Assembly: GCF_037975245.1 (NCBI RefSeq) | Contig: NC_092580.1 | Span: forward strand, 5,928,501-5,992,500 | Reading direction: 5' to 3' | From: Apostichopus japonicus | Taxonomy: Eukaryota; Echinodermata; Holothuroidea; Aspidochirotida; Stichopodidae | Length of the DNA stretch: 64,000 nt | Part shown: in pieces, positions 45,471 through 58,200 of the stretch | Layout of the letters: each line of letters opens with the position of its first letter | Numbering within the stretch: the stretch's first letter is position 1 | Translations under genes and position numbers: made by a program | Notes under the pieces: generated by a model | The model's input: the letters and a program-made list of their open reading frames with translations, nothing else | What the model was told of the DNA's origin: nothing | Databases searched by the model: none

Positions 45471-45550
45471 AGCGTTTTTAAACCTAGACCTGCGGTAACT
45501 TGGTTAGACTAGTCTAACCAAGTTACCGCAGGTCTAGGTTTAAAAACGCT
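45471..45550. repeat. Perfect 80-bp palindrome with no spacer
   Basis: The left arm (45471-45510, AGCGTTTTTAAACCTAGACC...TGGTTAGACT) is followed directly by its exact 40-nt reverse complement (45511-45550, AGTCTAACCA...AAAAACGCT). No mismatch and no loop; symmetry ends at 45470/45551 (G opposite A). It could be a foldback transposon remnant, a recent inverted duplication or an assembly artefact. Confidence 0.97.
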
Positions 45551-45975
45551 AGGCCTATGTTATCACAATGGTGAATTTGATATATAAATTTATCTTTAAC
45601 ATGGAAAACAACATTTGTTTTATTGTATTAATTCATTTGTTGATCCACAGTTTAAAGTTCAAACTGCAAATGGTCCTTGATATAGGCATAAATGCCTATA
45701 CAGTATCACATTTGTAATAGTATATTATAATAATTGAAAGTAAAAGCAGAAAGTTAAAGATGCGGTTGTTCCTCTGATACTGATAGCACCACAAGCAGAT
45801 AATATAGTTACTGATTGTCAGGTAGCTTGCAGATCTGTTGAACAACTATTTTGTGTTAGTTTTTACAAGGGAAAATTCCAGATCATCAGTAGAGAAGTAA
45901 TGGTCCTTAACTGGATATGATCCTATTTTCAGATAAGCTTCTCTTAAAGGCATTGAAGACTCGCCCCAAACCGCG

Positions 45976-46592
45976 GGGTGTTACTAAAACGAATGACAAT
46001 TGCGTTACACATAACGAATGACAATATGTTGTACACACTAAAAAAATGCATTGACTAAAACGAATGACAGTAATGACAGCACAGACATTTGCTTCAACCG
46101 GATATCACAGTTCAGACTTCGTGGGTATCTAGATCTAGTAAAGTACGGACAAGATAAAAACGCACCTTATAGTAAGCGAAATTGTAAGTCTGATTTTAAC
46201 TTTAACGTCATTTTTCCGATATTAATTGTTAGAAACTAACAATACTATAATCTTGAAACGGCTTCAGTTATCTTTCTATATAAATCTACAGAGGTAAAAA
46301 GCACAGCACTCAAGCGCATTCTCACACAAAAACTTTCCCTGTGGTTTCTATCCGTAAATTACACCAAAACCCTGCAACCACGCTGTATGCGATTTTCCTC
46401 AAATCATTTTTGCGCAGAATACCAATAACCGCATTTACTCCACTCCGTTAATCATTCTCTCTCTTCTCAATACTGTCCTTCGGTGTCATTCGTTGTCATT
46501 CCCCTTCATTCGCTGTCATTCGCAAATGATAATTAACCCTGTACAAAGTCAATTGTCATTCGGTCATTCGCTGTCATTCATTTTGGTTTGTG
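45976..46592. mobile_element. Candidate foldback/MULE-like insertion, about 617 bp
   Basis: The segment is bounded by the direct repeat CCCAAACCGCG (45965-45975 and 46593-46603), which looks like a target-site duplication of 9-11 bp as in Mutator-like elements. Near the left end the motif GAATGACA is repeated (about 45991, 46017 and 46061); near the right end the complement TGTCATTC is repeated about six times (46483-46580). The ends are therefore clustered inverted sub-repeats, AAAACGAATGACA against AAAATGAATGACA read on the other strand. No coding capacity is evident. Family assignment is inference. Confidence 0.5.
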
Positions 46593-46818
46593 CCCAAACC
46601 GCGTGCCGCCCTCTGAAAAAAGTGAACTTTCGGTTGCTTAGAAGTGAAGTTTATGACTTGTTGCTACAAAATGCAAACAGTAATGAAACGTGATACCTTG
46701 TTATCTTTTATCTAGACCTGAGATGTCCATCGCTGCTATGTACACTGTGTTGTGGGTATTGACCGTATCTGCATGTATTGACTGTACACTATTGTCTAAT
46801 TACCAACGGTAGCAAGCT

Positions 46819-47690
46819 GTGTGTGTATTTCTGGGATCTATGGTGGTGTCTTACACTTCTGTTACACCTCATTTGAAAGTAGGTCAGATTACCGGCATCA
46901 GACGTTTCTTTGTGCGCGAGTCTTCAATGCATTTAAAGGAGCTGCTTTGTCTAAATGTTTCTTTAGCTACTGGGCCTGATGCAATCTATCTGTATTTGTT
47001 GAAGACTTTTGCACACCATTTCTGCATTCTACTTTCATTGTTTTTTGTAAATTTATGATTGAAGGTTATGTTCCTAAGGACTGGAGATGTGCTAGTATTA
47101 CCCCAATTTTAACGGAGGGTGATAAGTCTAAGTCCCGTTATAACAGGCCTGTTAGTCTCAGTAGTGTTGTTCGTAAGGTCAGGGAGTCTATTGTTAAAAA
47201 GTCTAATGGTCAGTCACTTCAGCACTCAGTCTTTGATCAGAGAGTCTCAACATGGCTTTTGTCAAAAAAGGTTGTCTCACTAATATTCTTTAGTTTATGG
47301 AAAATATAACAAGCTCACTAAATAGGCAGAATGCTGTAGATGGTGAGTTCCTGAGTTGGCTCAGTAATAGGACACAGGGTGGTAATTTAAAGGCTATGCT
47401 CCTTGGCCGGACCTTACTAGTGGGGTTCCACAAGGGTCTGTTTTTGGTCCCTTGTTGTTTGTTGCCTAGATATAAACAACATTGATGGAGATATTTTGTG
47501 TACAGCCAAGAAGTTTGCTGATGACACCAAACTGTATTCTGAGATCTCCTCTTAAACTGATTCTGAGAAATTTCAATGTATTTGGATAAGGTTTTTTCCT
47601 GGGCTCAGGGATGGCTATTGCTTTTTAATATCGATAAATGCAAGGTGTTTGATTTTTTCTCTCCGATAGGGTCTCTGATGGGGACTTGAT
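46819..47690 (+). pseudogene. Second LINE reverse transcriptase relic, internally deleted
   Basis: Reading across frameshifts on the + strand: LNVSLATGPDAI (about 46946), EGYVPKDWRCASITPIL and GDKSKSRYNRPVSLSSVV (47060-47170), ESIVKK, KGCLTNIL, FLSWLSNRTQGG (about 47350), GVPQGSVFGPLLFV (about 47421) and KKFADDTKLYSEIS (about 47507). The order matches a CR1/Jockey-type reverse transcriptase. The segment that should carry the first catalytic Asp (DFSKAFD type) is missing between NAVDG (47330) and FLSWLS, so this copy cannot encode an active enzyme. Confidence 0.85.
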
Positions 47691-48065
47691 TGTTCCTCCT
47701 GTTCCTTTTTGCTACTAAACTTAACTCCCAGAACCCTGAACCACAAAGATCCTCATATGCTACTTGATGCAAACAAGATCTGTCCTATAATAATGTATAA
47801 AGTTATTTACTTTTTTTATTGGCTGAAAACAGTATTTGGACAGCTGTCAAGTAATAGGAAGATATGCACAAATGTAACTTTTCTTTTTCCCTTTAGCATT
47901 GTTAATTCCTTGATAGTTCCACTTATATTTAAATGCTGCATATCACTTGTTTATACCTTTTCTTTCCTTGTATTCATTACAGCACTCCTTTATAGCACTT
48001 CACAGATCTTGAGATGTATATTTAGTCATAAACTCATAATAAATCAAATAAGCCTTCAAGTAAAA
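47691..48065. other. 5' flank of the NWD1-like gene
   Basis: AT-rich sequence continuous with the open frame of the first NWD1-like exon but without recognisable protein content. An upstream 5' UTR or a short upstream exon could lie here; none is supported. Confidence 0.4.
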
Positions 48066-49133
48066 ATGGAAGAGCAACATGTCAAAAGATTGTTATCTGG
48101 GGACCTTCAGAATATACCAAAGCTGCCTTCCGAGGTTGTGCGGATTTTCTTGAGTTCCACTTTTGGAGGTAAGTTACTTTTTTTTGTGAGCAGTATACTT
48201 AGTCAATAGCATCAGTTCACTGATATTAACTCAATTGCTCTCTTACTGATGTCTTCATCTGTCACTAAAATGTTGGATCAAGCAAATAAAACCTTGTTAA
48301 AAGTGCTTGCAATCAATATGAATTATATCATTTGCTATTATAACTAGAAACAATGCAAGTAACAAAGAGTTAAAGGAAATCTGTAATTAATATAATTAAT
48401 AGTCACATCAAAATGACTATGACTTGTACTGTATAGCTTCAATAAAGTACTAAATTGTTGTTTCCTATGACACAGATGTATGGTGGGAACTCACTATGGA
48501 TGGGAATAATTAGGACAATTGATTACAAACAATTAATGACAACGGCGTCATCTTATTGATTCATAGTCTTATTGGATTTGATGGTTTATATAGACGACCT
48601 TGAATTGGTTTGTTTTTCTCCTAAAGATAGGTCAGTCAGCCTCTAATGATGATATTTATCCCTGTGATGAACTAGTATGGATTCCAATTAAAAGGAATAC
48701 TAAACAACAGAAATGCAAACTTTCAGAACTAATATATTTGTGACACAATTAAGCAAGAGTAAAAATTGCTTCATTAAATATCTTTTGGATAGCATATTTT
48801 ATAGCTGGGGTGCCTGCTCATAGTGAAATATTTAATCCAAGCTATGGGTCACAGCCAGTGCAGATTCTTGTACATGACCACAAGTAAAACATTGCTACTT
48901 TTGGTATATTCTAAGGCATGTATAATTGTCATATAATCATTTTTGTCATCAGTCTCTTAAAATTGATAAGAACTGAAAGGTTGTCTGGCTTTTCATTAGT
49001 AGTGCTTGTTACATCCAGAGTTGTCCAATGCAAATTGCTGATATTGGTAGTTCTAAAAGTAGATTCTCATCAAAAAGTCATATTCTTTAATTAGAACGTT
49101 CCTTGATAATGTAAAAGTTTTTCACACACACAC

Positions 49134-49219
<86 letters not shown>

Positions 49220-52200
49220 CTGGGTATCTTGATCATAATGATGAAACTCAACTCTGTGATCACGTATAATATCACTTAGTTCAGCAAGATACAAGGACAA
49301 AGTACAGGTCCAAGTACTAAGCCTTGTGGTACACCATAATCAAGTTTACGAGACAGGGAAATAACATTTCCAATTTTCACATGTTGGTGATGATCAGAGA
49401 GATAAGACTGGAACCATGAATAGGCAGATCCCATTACCGTGTACTTTGAATGAAGTTTAGTCAATAAAAATGCTATGATCGACAGTAAGTCGATATAAGA
49501 TCCAATTGAACCAAAAGAACCTGTCGGAGTGTTGGTTGTTATCAAGCTACAATGTAATAAATTTGTGGACTGCATTAAGGGCCGTCTCAGTGCTATGGCC
49601 AGACTTATAAGCCGATTGATATGGTTAGAGTAGATCTCCCTGAATGAGGTAGTCAGTCCATTAAGTGTGATAAAACGACCTTTTCTATAATTTTAGATAC
49701 CAATCCCAGGTTGGAAATAGGATGATAATTACGTAAGCAGTTTCTTTGTAAGTCGTTTTTCTTTAACACAGGAGTCACATGGGCAACTTTAAAAGAGTCT
49801 GGGACAGTTCCTGTTGCCATAGAAAGATTAAATTATGTGTGTAATTGAAGAAAGCAGCTCAGTCAGGCAACCCTTAGCTAACCATGTTGGCAATGGATCA
49901 AGTACAGTAAACATGACTTGGATGGTGAACTCAAAATAAGTTTCCTCACAAAGTCCTCAGAAACCTGAGGTAAAGAGTCAAGTAGAGTAAGAGATGATGG
50001 TGTAACAGAAAAAACTAAAGATGAATGCTGGCTCTGAATATTGACTGAGGCACGAACAATATAGTAAGCATATTTGCTTTTAAAATAAATATTGTGAAAT
50101 TGGTGTGATAAAACTATTCAGGATCTCAAAGCCCTTGGACAAATAATTCTTAAATGGATTATCCTCAACATCACATTAGTACAGAGGGGCAAATTAAGAA
50201 CAAAGTTCTTAGATTCTGGAAATCAATTTTGGAAAATGTCCTTGGTAACAGTGGAGCTGTTAGGCAAATATTCCCATTCATTCTAAGTAAAATACACACA
50301 GCAATTACCTTTATTGACTCTCTTGAGTGGATTGCAATGAAATTTAACACATAAATTTGCTTTTGAAATTGATCTTTACCTTGTGGAACTAAAGGTATTG
50401 AAAATTGAAAATTGAAAAAGTAAACTAAACTGAGAGGTAATTTTGATGGCAAAGGTATAAAGTTGTTTTATCATCATCCTTGTTCAGTTCAGTTAGCTTA
50501 AAGGGATGAGGATAAAACAGTGTGTGCATGAGAAAGAGGAGTTTCATTTTATGAGCACAGCCATTGCACATTGCAAACTGGTCAAGCATGTGAATATAAA
50601 CTTCATGTCGCTCCTGTGAATTAGATAATATTTTGACCACTAGTCACTTCACATGATGGTCAGGTTGAGTCATACCAGTGATAGTTTCTTTTAAAGTGGT
50701 GTTGATTCATGTACTGAAGATAGTGTGTTGTCTTAATCGGGAAATCTGCCATAAACTTGTTTGAATCACTTCAGATTTGTAATTTAATGACTTGACTTTA
50801 GTGACTAATTAAAACACTGAAATGAACAAGGATTAACAAAACAAGATTTAATTGACCAAACCAAAAATGAATACACCCACGCCTTAGAAGGTCTAATTTC
50901 TCAAAATTTTGCTGCCAAGACAAATTTTGTTATTTTGATGGCAAAGGTATAAAGTTGTTTTAATCAACATCCTTGTTCAGTTCAGTTAGCTTAAAGGGAT
51001 GAGGATAAAACTGTATTTGAGGAAGAGTAGTTTCATTTTATGAGCACAGCCATTGCACATTGAAAACTGAAGAAGCATGTGAATATAAAATTCATGAAGC
51101 TCCTGTGAATTAGATAATGTTTTGACCACAAGATTTAATTGATCAAACCAAAAATTAAGACACCCACCCCTTAGTAGGTCTATTCTAAAAAATTTGCTGC
51201 CAAGACCAATTTTGTTATTTTGATGGCAAAAGTATAAAGTTGTTTTAATCAACATCCTTGTTCAGTTCAGTTAGCTTAAAGGGATGAGGATAAAACTGTA
51301 TTTGAGGAAGAGTAGTTTCATTTTATGAGCACAGCCATTGCACATTGAAAACTGATGAAGCATGTGAATATAAAATTCATGAAGCTCCTGTGAATTAGAT
51401 AATGTTTTGACCACAAGATTTAATTGATCAAACCAAAAATTAAGACACCCACCCCTTAGAAGGTCTATTCTAAAAAATTTGCTGCCAAGACAAATTTTTA
51501 ATTCAAATTTTCAAATTCACATTAGGCCTAGTATTAGCTAATAACCAACATTGTTTAATATGACTTCTTTAAGCAGTGCCATGGCATAAGGAGGCAGGAG
51601 GGTCATGGTTCAGTCGGAGGGTTTCCACTCAGCCAATTAAGTATTAGACCATTACTACAGGTTTATCCTCGCCTCTTTTTATAACCTCACACTGCCAATT
51701 CATTAAGCCAAATCTTGCATATAGGGCTACTAATGTAGACCTGATATATGGTCGTAATATGCCTCAGAATGTACGTCTAACTTTCTATTTATTTTTAGGG
51801 GGGAGGACTCTCAAATCCCCTAATAGCACTTCAATGACCCCAGGGCAGCATGCATCCATTATAACATACTTCATTTCCCGCAGGGCCATCCATAAAGGTT
51901 CAGGCGGCAGGAATCGGGCCCCTACAGTACCTTAAGCAGTCGGGGAAATTCTGAATTTATGATTATTTTTCGTTTTCACAACCTTCTGTTTAATGCTACT
52001 TATAATGACCTAAATTACAGTCTAATTGTCCCTCAGAATACACCATTTTGACGTCCACTTATTTCATTTGGTTTTTCTGGAGGAGGAGTTGAAACCCCAT
52101 ACATGAGAGTCAGTTTCAATGACTTCATGGCAGCACCTTCCTTTATAAAATACTTCATTCCCATAAAGATTCAGGTCACTAATTAAATCAGTCGGGAATA

Positions 52201-55200
52201 TTTTGGAATTTACTATTATTATAGCACAACTCTTTAGAAATACTTATGTAAAAGTAGCTGGCAAAATTGTGTCATTTCCTTCCATTGCAATGAATAAACA
52301 GGTGTTTTCAGACGTTACCTCCGTGGAATTGTAAAAAGTGGACAATACGAGTATTGGACTGTGTTCAAATCTTGATCGGGCTGCATGTGTAGACTATTTT
52401 GTTTACATTTGTGTAATGAACATGCTGACATGGCCGTGGCAGTGATTTTAGAGTAAATTGTTCACGCCATAAGGGCAACAAAAAATCAAGTTTTTTCTAT
52501 CGATTGTGAGAATTTTTCTCCATTGAACCCACCTGGTCAGAGTGCATTTTAGAATAAGAAACATTGAATCTACTTTGGAAATTATTTTTCCAAACTTCAT
52601 CAGCAAACAGGTAGTGAGGCTTTAAATGATAAAGATACAAAATACACTACACATCAAATGGTCATCAAATATTCTTGTGGTATCATCACCAAGAACATCA
52701 GTAAAACACTCCAACCAGAAACATTAAATGGCATTAAAAGTGGTGCATAGAAAGTGATGTTAAGAGGGAACCAGCTTGTAGTATCCCACACTTAATAAAA
52801 ACATGGTTTGAATGGCCCTACTTAAAGAGATTAATTGCTGTCAATTTGTCAGGTAACTTGAAACCTGTACTTTTCCTTGGTGGTTGACATAGTGGGAAAA
52901 TTATGGAACGGCTGAATATGAGGATAGTGTCAAAAGCTATTAAAGTAAGGAAACACAAATGCCTATAGATGCATTTGGCTAAGAGAAACTTCTGTGGAAT
53001 GACCAATTCTGAATCTAAACAGATTATGCTAGTAAATGTTGCATATAGTTAAATGCATTTAAATTATTCAATTCTAACCCTTCCAAAAGTTTGACAGGCA
53101 ACTTTAAATGGAATTACGATGATAAATGCAACATATAATTTGAACCTCTTTAAGAATGTTAGAACTTTGACATATCAATTCCTTCACCCCCAAAAACGAC
53201 ACTAAAAAGTACTGCAATATAAGCTCTTTGAAGGATAAAGTGTGACTCATCACTCCTCAACGTGAGCGCTGTGGATCAACGCGGTCAGGAAGATTGGACT
53301 GATCCATTCTGTTGCGGGTTTTTTTTTATATTGCTGTGACGCAACTATTGCATTCTTAATGTATATGGGAATTTGGGTGGATAAAACTACCAATTAATGT
53401 GCTTTTAAAGTAATTTTGAGTTCGAAACGGTACAACAAAATCCAATACAATTACACAAAAACGATTAAACTGTGCGTAGTTACAGTACCCTATACTAGGC
53501 GCTACCATGCGGGCGTCTACAATAGCGTCTCTCGAAGTTGGGCAAGAAGGTCGATATTTTCTAACGAAGACTCTCATTTGTTACCTCTAGGTCCGATTGA
53601 AAACTTTAACCAATCACAATAATTTTTATATGTACAGAATCTGTCACTCATTTGTAATGCATATTCAATTTAGACAAAGAGGAGGGCCAGTGTTATAGAG
53701 ACACAATTGAACTTTCAAAAATGGGAGTTTCAAAAGCCACACGACGCTACATGTTGCCATGTGTGTTTTACGTGTGACTTTTGGTTTTCAAAAGTTACGT
53801 ATTTCTACATTTTTTAACCCCCAAAGTCCGATTGTGCCATGCTAAATAGAAACTAGAAAACAACAGAGATATGAAGAGATTTACTCCACCTTTCTAAAGA
53901 TGTTTTAGACAAAGTGTAATGAAATGAGGAAAGAACTGTTATCGGTGAAGAAAAACATGGCCTAACAGTAAGTCAAGGAGGGGTGTGGGTAGTAACTGTT
54001 GTGACTTTCCGCCGCTGCATAAGGAAGAGCGCTAGGGAATTGATATGTTGCTATAAGGCGATCTGGAGAAACACTTATAGATCTTGAAGAAGGAGTGTAC
54101 ATGAAAACTTTTTGAATATGTAATCAATAATTCTTCTACAGTTACCAACAGGTAAAAAACATGAACGGGAAAGGAGTTAAATTGATGATAATGACTTTTG
54201 AAAAAGTTGCTGATGTTGTTTTAACAATTTTCTTCATTTATAAACTTCTATCAAGATATGACTGCCGAGAGAAATGTCATTGTAGATGAGTTAGAACCCC
54301 TCCTGCAACAGTGGTGCCTGATTCAAGGGCTGGAGTTCCAGCTAGTCGATATGAGATGGGGAGTACGAGATGAAGCTACTGATGATCACATGACCACCAT
54401 ATTGTGCCTTCAAGAGATTGCCAAATGCCAAGAGCTTTCTATGGGTCCTAATTTTGTGGTAAGTTAACTAACAGCCACGAGTACCTTGAACAGGACTGAT
54501 TTTTGAAGGGTTTGTCCCTCATCTCAGATGACAAAATTTCTTGTTGGACAAAAAATACTATCTGAGAAAAAATTCTAATCATGCTTAAAAGCACTGTCAT
54601 ACTTTCCATTAGACATTACATAATCTTTTTAAACAGCCAATGTTCTGTTGGATTAATCCTGAAAGAATTTCCTTAGTTGCTCTTCAGACATTCAGAAATA
54701 TTCTTAAAACCCGGGCTCAAATTTCACGATCTTCCGTGACGACCACAAATCACGCTGGACAACCTATAACCCTGCTAAGGTTGTTTGAGGGATGACTAGC
54801 TTATTTGCTATAAGTGCTCAACACTTTGCACAAATCTTGGAAATCTCTCCTTTAAATTAAAAATCTGCCCTCAGAAAGTGATAGTCTCTTGTTGTATCAC
54901 CCTACATTCATATTAGAAACAATGTAAGAAATAAATCACATTTTGGTACGTTCCGTAATGAGGGGAAAATCCTACACTTTAGCTGTATGCACACCCCTTC
55001 GCATCGCTAACTTGCAGTTAGCATGTATTAGTAAAGACAGAATTTGCATACTGTACATATGCACTAATGGTTACGTACAGTATCCGATACTACAGAACCT
55101 GGTGGCTATGACCACGCATCTTTCTTCCTCACGGTTGCATGCCAGTATGACAAGCTAGCTCGAGTACAAGGTGTATGCAGTACTATTCTGTCCATATGGG

Positions 55201-58200
55201 CATACGGCATGCTGGTTTATGTTGCTGCAACTTGAATGCACATGCTGTATACCCTGGGCTTACCTTCTGTCTCTTGAAATGATTGCAAACTATTGTGGAC
55301 ATCATTTTTAAGTACCGGAGAATTCCGGCAACCCAACATGATTAACCATGAACAGTGTGATACACCACAGAAAATGTCTATAACTCTACACTTCAGTTCT
55401 GTCCAAGATTTTTGCAAAGTCGATCTCTGGGCTAAAGTTTAGAATCAGTGCCCGGAAGTACGTAAAGTACACCTCATACATTGTTTACATGTTACAGTGA
55501 CAAGGTTAGGGTAACAAGGCTAGGGTCAATAGACATCTTTATACTTCTGGTCATAGACTCTAAATAGGACCGATATCTGTAAGACTAGTCACCAAGAGTA
55601 GAAATGATGGCTCGATCAGGCCGATAGACTAGGCCTGCGTAGCGTAACTTCAAGGTACTCACCTACAAGGCTAAATCAATACATTGTAGTATTACTTATG
55701 TACGGCTCACACACAAGTCGCCCCCATTTTAAAATCCAAGTGTTGGATAATCGCAGGACGTACGTAACTAACATAATATTCCCTGGGCATATATTTAGTA
55801 ACTTTAGTGCACATGACGTGTGCGATGTACCACGTCAGGCAACTCCAGTAGTATTTTTGGTGCTTTCACTGGACAACCAACAAATCCTGTGGACAACCAA
55901 ATATGAAGGCACCTTAAAGTTTTTTTAAAAACTCAGCCATTCTCAGGGATTATGCTTCTGCTTATCAGTCTTTTCACACATGGTTGTATTCAGAGAAGTC
56001 TTGTAGCAAATGATGTATGAAGTTTGATGTATGAAGGCAAGTGATGATATCTACAGCTTTTCTTAGAAATTATCACAATTATTTTTGTGTCCATTATAGT
56101 TTCTGCTTGGTCAAAGATATGGATATCGACCTCTTCCAGCAAGCATTCCTTCAGATGAGTTTGAGGATATCCTGGGAAGCATTGAAGATTTAAAACATCA
56201 TCAGCTACTAGAGCAATGGTACAAGGAAGACAACAACTTGGTTCCACCAGCTCGTGTACTGCAACCGATAGGTGGCATTGAAGACCAGGAATGGCGCTAT
56301 ATCTCAAATCAATTGGAGGAGATATTAAGACAGGAGGCTGATAAACTCTTCAAAGCAGGAAAGATGCCATTTAAAGAGTGGCAAAAATACTTCACATCAG
56401 GTAAGTTTCATATATACAGCAGATCTGTCAATGGAGATAGATCAATTACCGTTTTCGGAAGGTGTATGGGGGGAGTGGAGGAGGGGGGTGGGGGGAGATG
56501 TGGATACATTGTCTGCTTTGGACGTGAACTGAAATCTCTCAAGAAATTCAGTAATTCTGAACGAATCATGGATATTCACAATGATTGGATTATCATTAAT
56601 CTAGGAGGCCCTTAGGTTGAAAAACAACTTGACTTCTTCTGGTAAGCAAGCTTTTAAACAATTCATCCAATAATTCCACAAATTTAACGAAATGGTACAT
56701 GGTTCCATTTGCAGTCTTGTTAAGTTGATTTCTAATCTTAGTTTTTCTGTGGTCACAATATTGGTTATTATTATTTGTGTGGGTCCCTTTGTTTTAAAAT
56801 TGGTATACATTGTACACTGTGATTGTTACAAATTCAATGCAAAATGCAATTTCAGTGAAATTAATTGTGTAACACACAGTCTTGAAGTGTTTTAATGAGC
56901 AACATATTGTTTTGAGGAAATTTGCAAGATAGTTAATCAAGAGTTGGTTTGTAAAAAAAGAGAGGATCTATTGTTTTTAATGCAATGATGTAGTTTACAG
57001 TAGCTTTATTCTTTAATCTTATTCATTGTGTCATTTATTTAACTACAGATCTACTGTAGCTTGCTTTGATTATTTAATTGGTATGTATTTATATTCAAAT
57101 ATGGAATGCTTAAAACCATATTGCATCATATTAATTGCATGTATTCATTGTTGTTTTGTTTCTCTGCATGTTTGTGTATATACCTTCCAACGTATTCAGC
57201 TACTTGAAATCCTCAGTCTGCAGTGTGTGTGTACAGTAGTTAGTATTTGAGCAATTTCAAATTTCCATTGCTTCTTCTTTGAAGTTAAATGCAGGTAACT
57301 TGGAGCATCACAATAACCTGTACCAAACATGACCACACACATTTGATAGATCCTTATAGTATTAACAAATATCAAGACCAGACATAGTGGTAGTGATAGT
57401 GTTGTTCAGTCACAATATAAGACATGCAGCCTATATGGATTGCTGACAGCTGGTCTGTCGTGGGACTGTAATCTGTAATGCTACACACATAGGAACTGAT
57501 GGTCTGGGCTTGGCTGATGAAAAAAAAACTTACACTACAGTACAGTAGTTTCAAAGCATATTAAAGTATATGCTCTACAAATTAATAGGACTTGGACAAG
57601 ACAAATGGAACAAAAATATTTGCCAGATTTCCTATAAATTTGACCTTTGAGAAAAAAACAAGCAAAAGCTCATTTGTTTATTGGTATACCATTTTATGCC
57701 AGAAACTGACATGCCATTTGGATGAAAAGCTGCCCTGAGTACAAAAAGCCAAAAGAAGTCATAGATTTCCTAACAAGTTTCCATTTAATTTTGACCAAGT
57801 ACCTCCTGGCCAAGTACACAAATTTTACTCAAAATGGCAGTTGACTATGCTAAGACATCCCCTAAACCTTGTTGACAGATGAATTTTATTTAATGATGGA
57901 AGTGCGACCTAATTCCAATCATATGCAGGAAAAAACTTCAGAATTATACAAATGGTGGCCATTTCTTCATGAATTGCAATGAATCTCTGCTACTCATGTG
58001 GCATATGAAATTAAAGTAGCACAACTTACCAAAGTCAATGAAAAAGATTGCTTCTGTATCTTGTTGCAAAGATTTGAAGCTTTGATGCACACAGTAACTT
58101 ATAATGTACCATTCAAACACCATGGCAGAGGGGAGGGGGAAATTGCCTGGGGGAGAGGTTTGTATCTACTTATTATTTGAATATTGCTGAGATATGTGTC

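Larger units (their letters stand above)
48169..54255 (+). other. First intron of the NWD1-like gene (6.1 kb), repeat-rich
   Basis: The intron begins GTAAGT and ends TCAAG, joining STFG to DMTAERN in phase 1. It contains a (CA)/(TA) microsatellite, an antisense LINE relic and a block of 285-bp tandem repeats. The part from 51500 to 54255 shows nothing recognisable. Confidence 0.8.

Noticed and set aside
44746-45471. Overlapping + strand frames of 135, 73 and 86 codons
   Set aside because: They occupy conflicting frames, with no domains or splice logic.
47709-48065. In-frame upstream extension of NWD1-like exon 1
   Set aside because: The extension is hydrophobic and AT-rich and has no family similarity; the Met at 48066 begins the recognisable region.
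49087-49300. Minus-strand open frames with alternating Tyr-Ile
   Set aside because: They are translations of the TA microsatellite.
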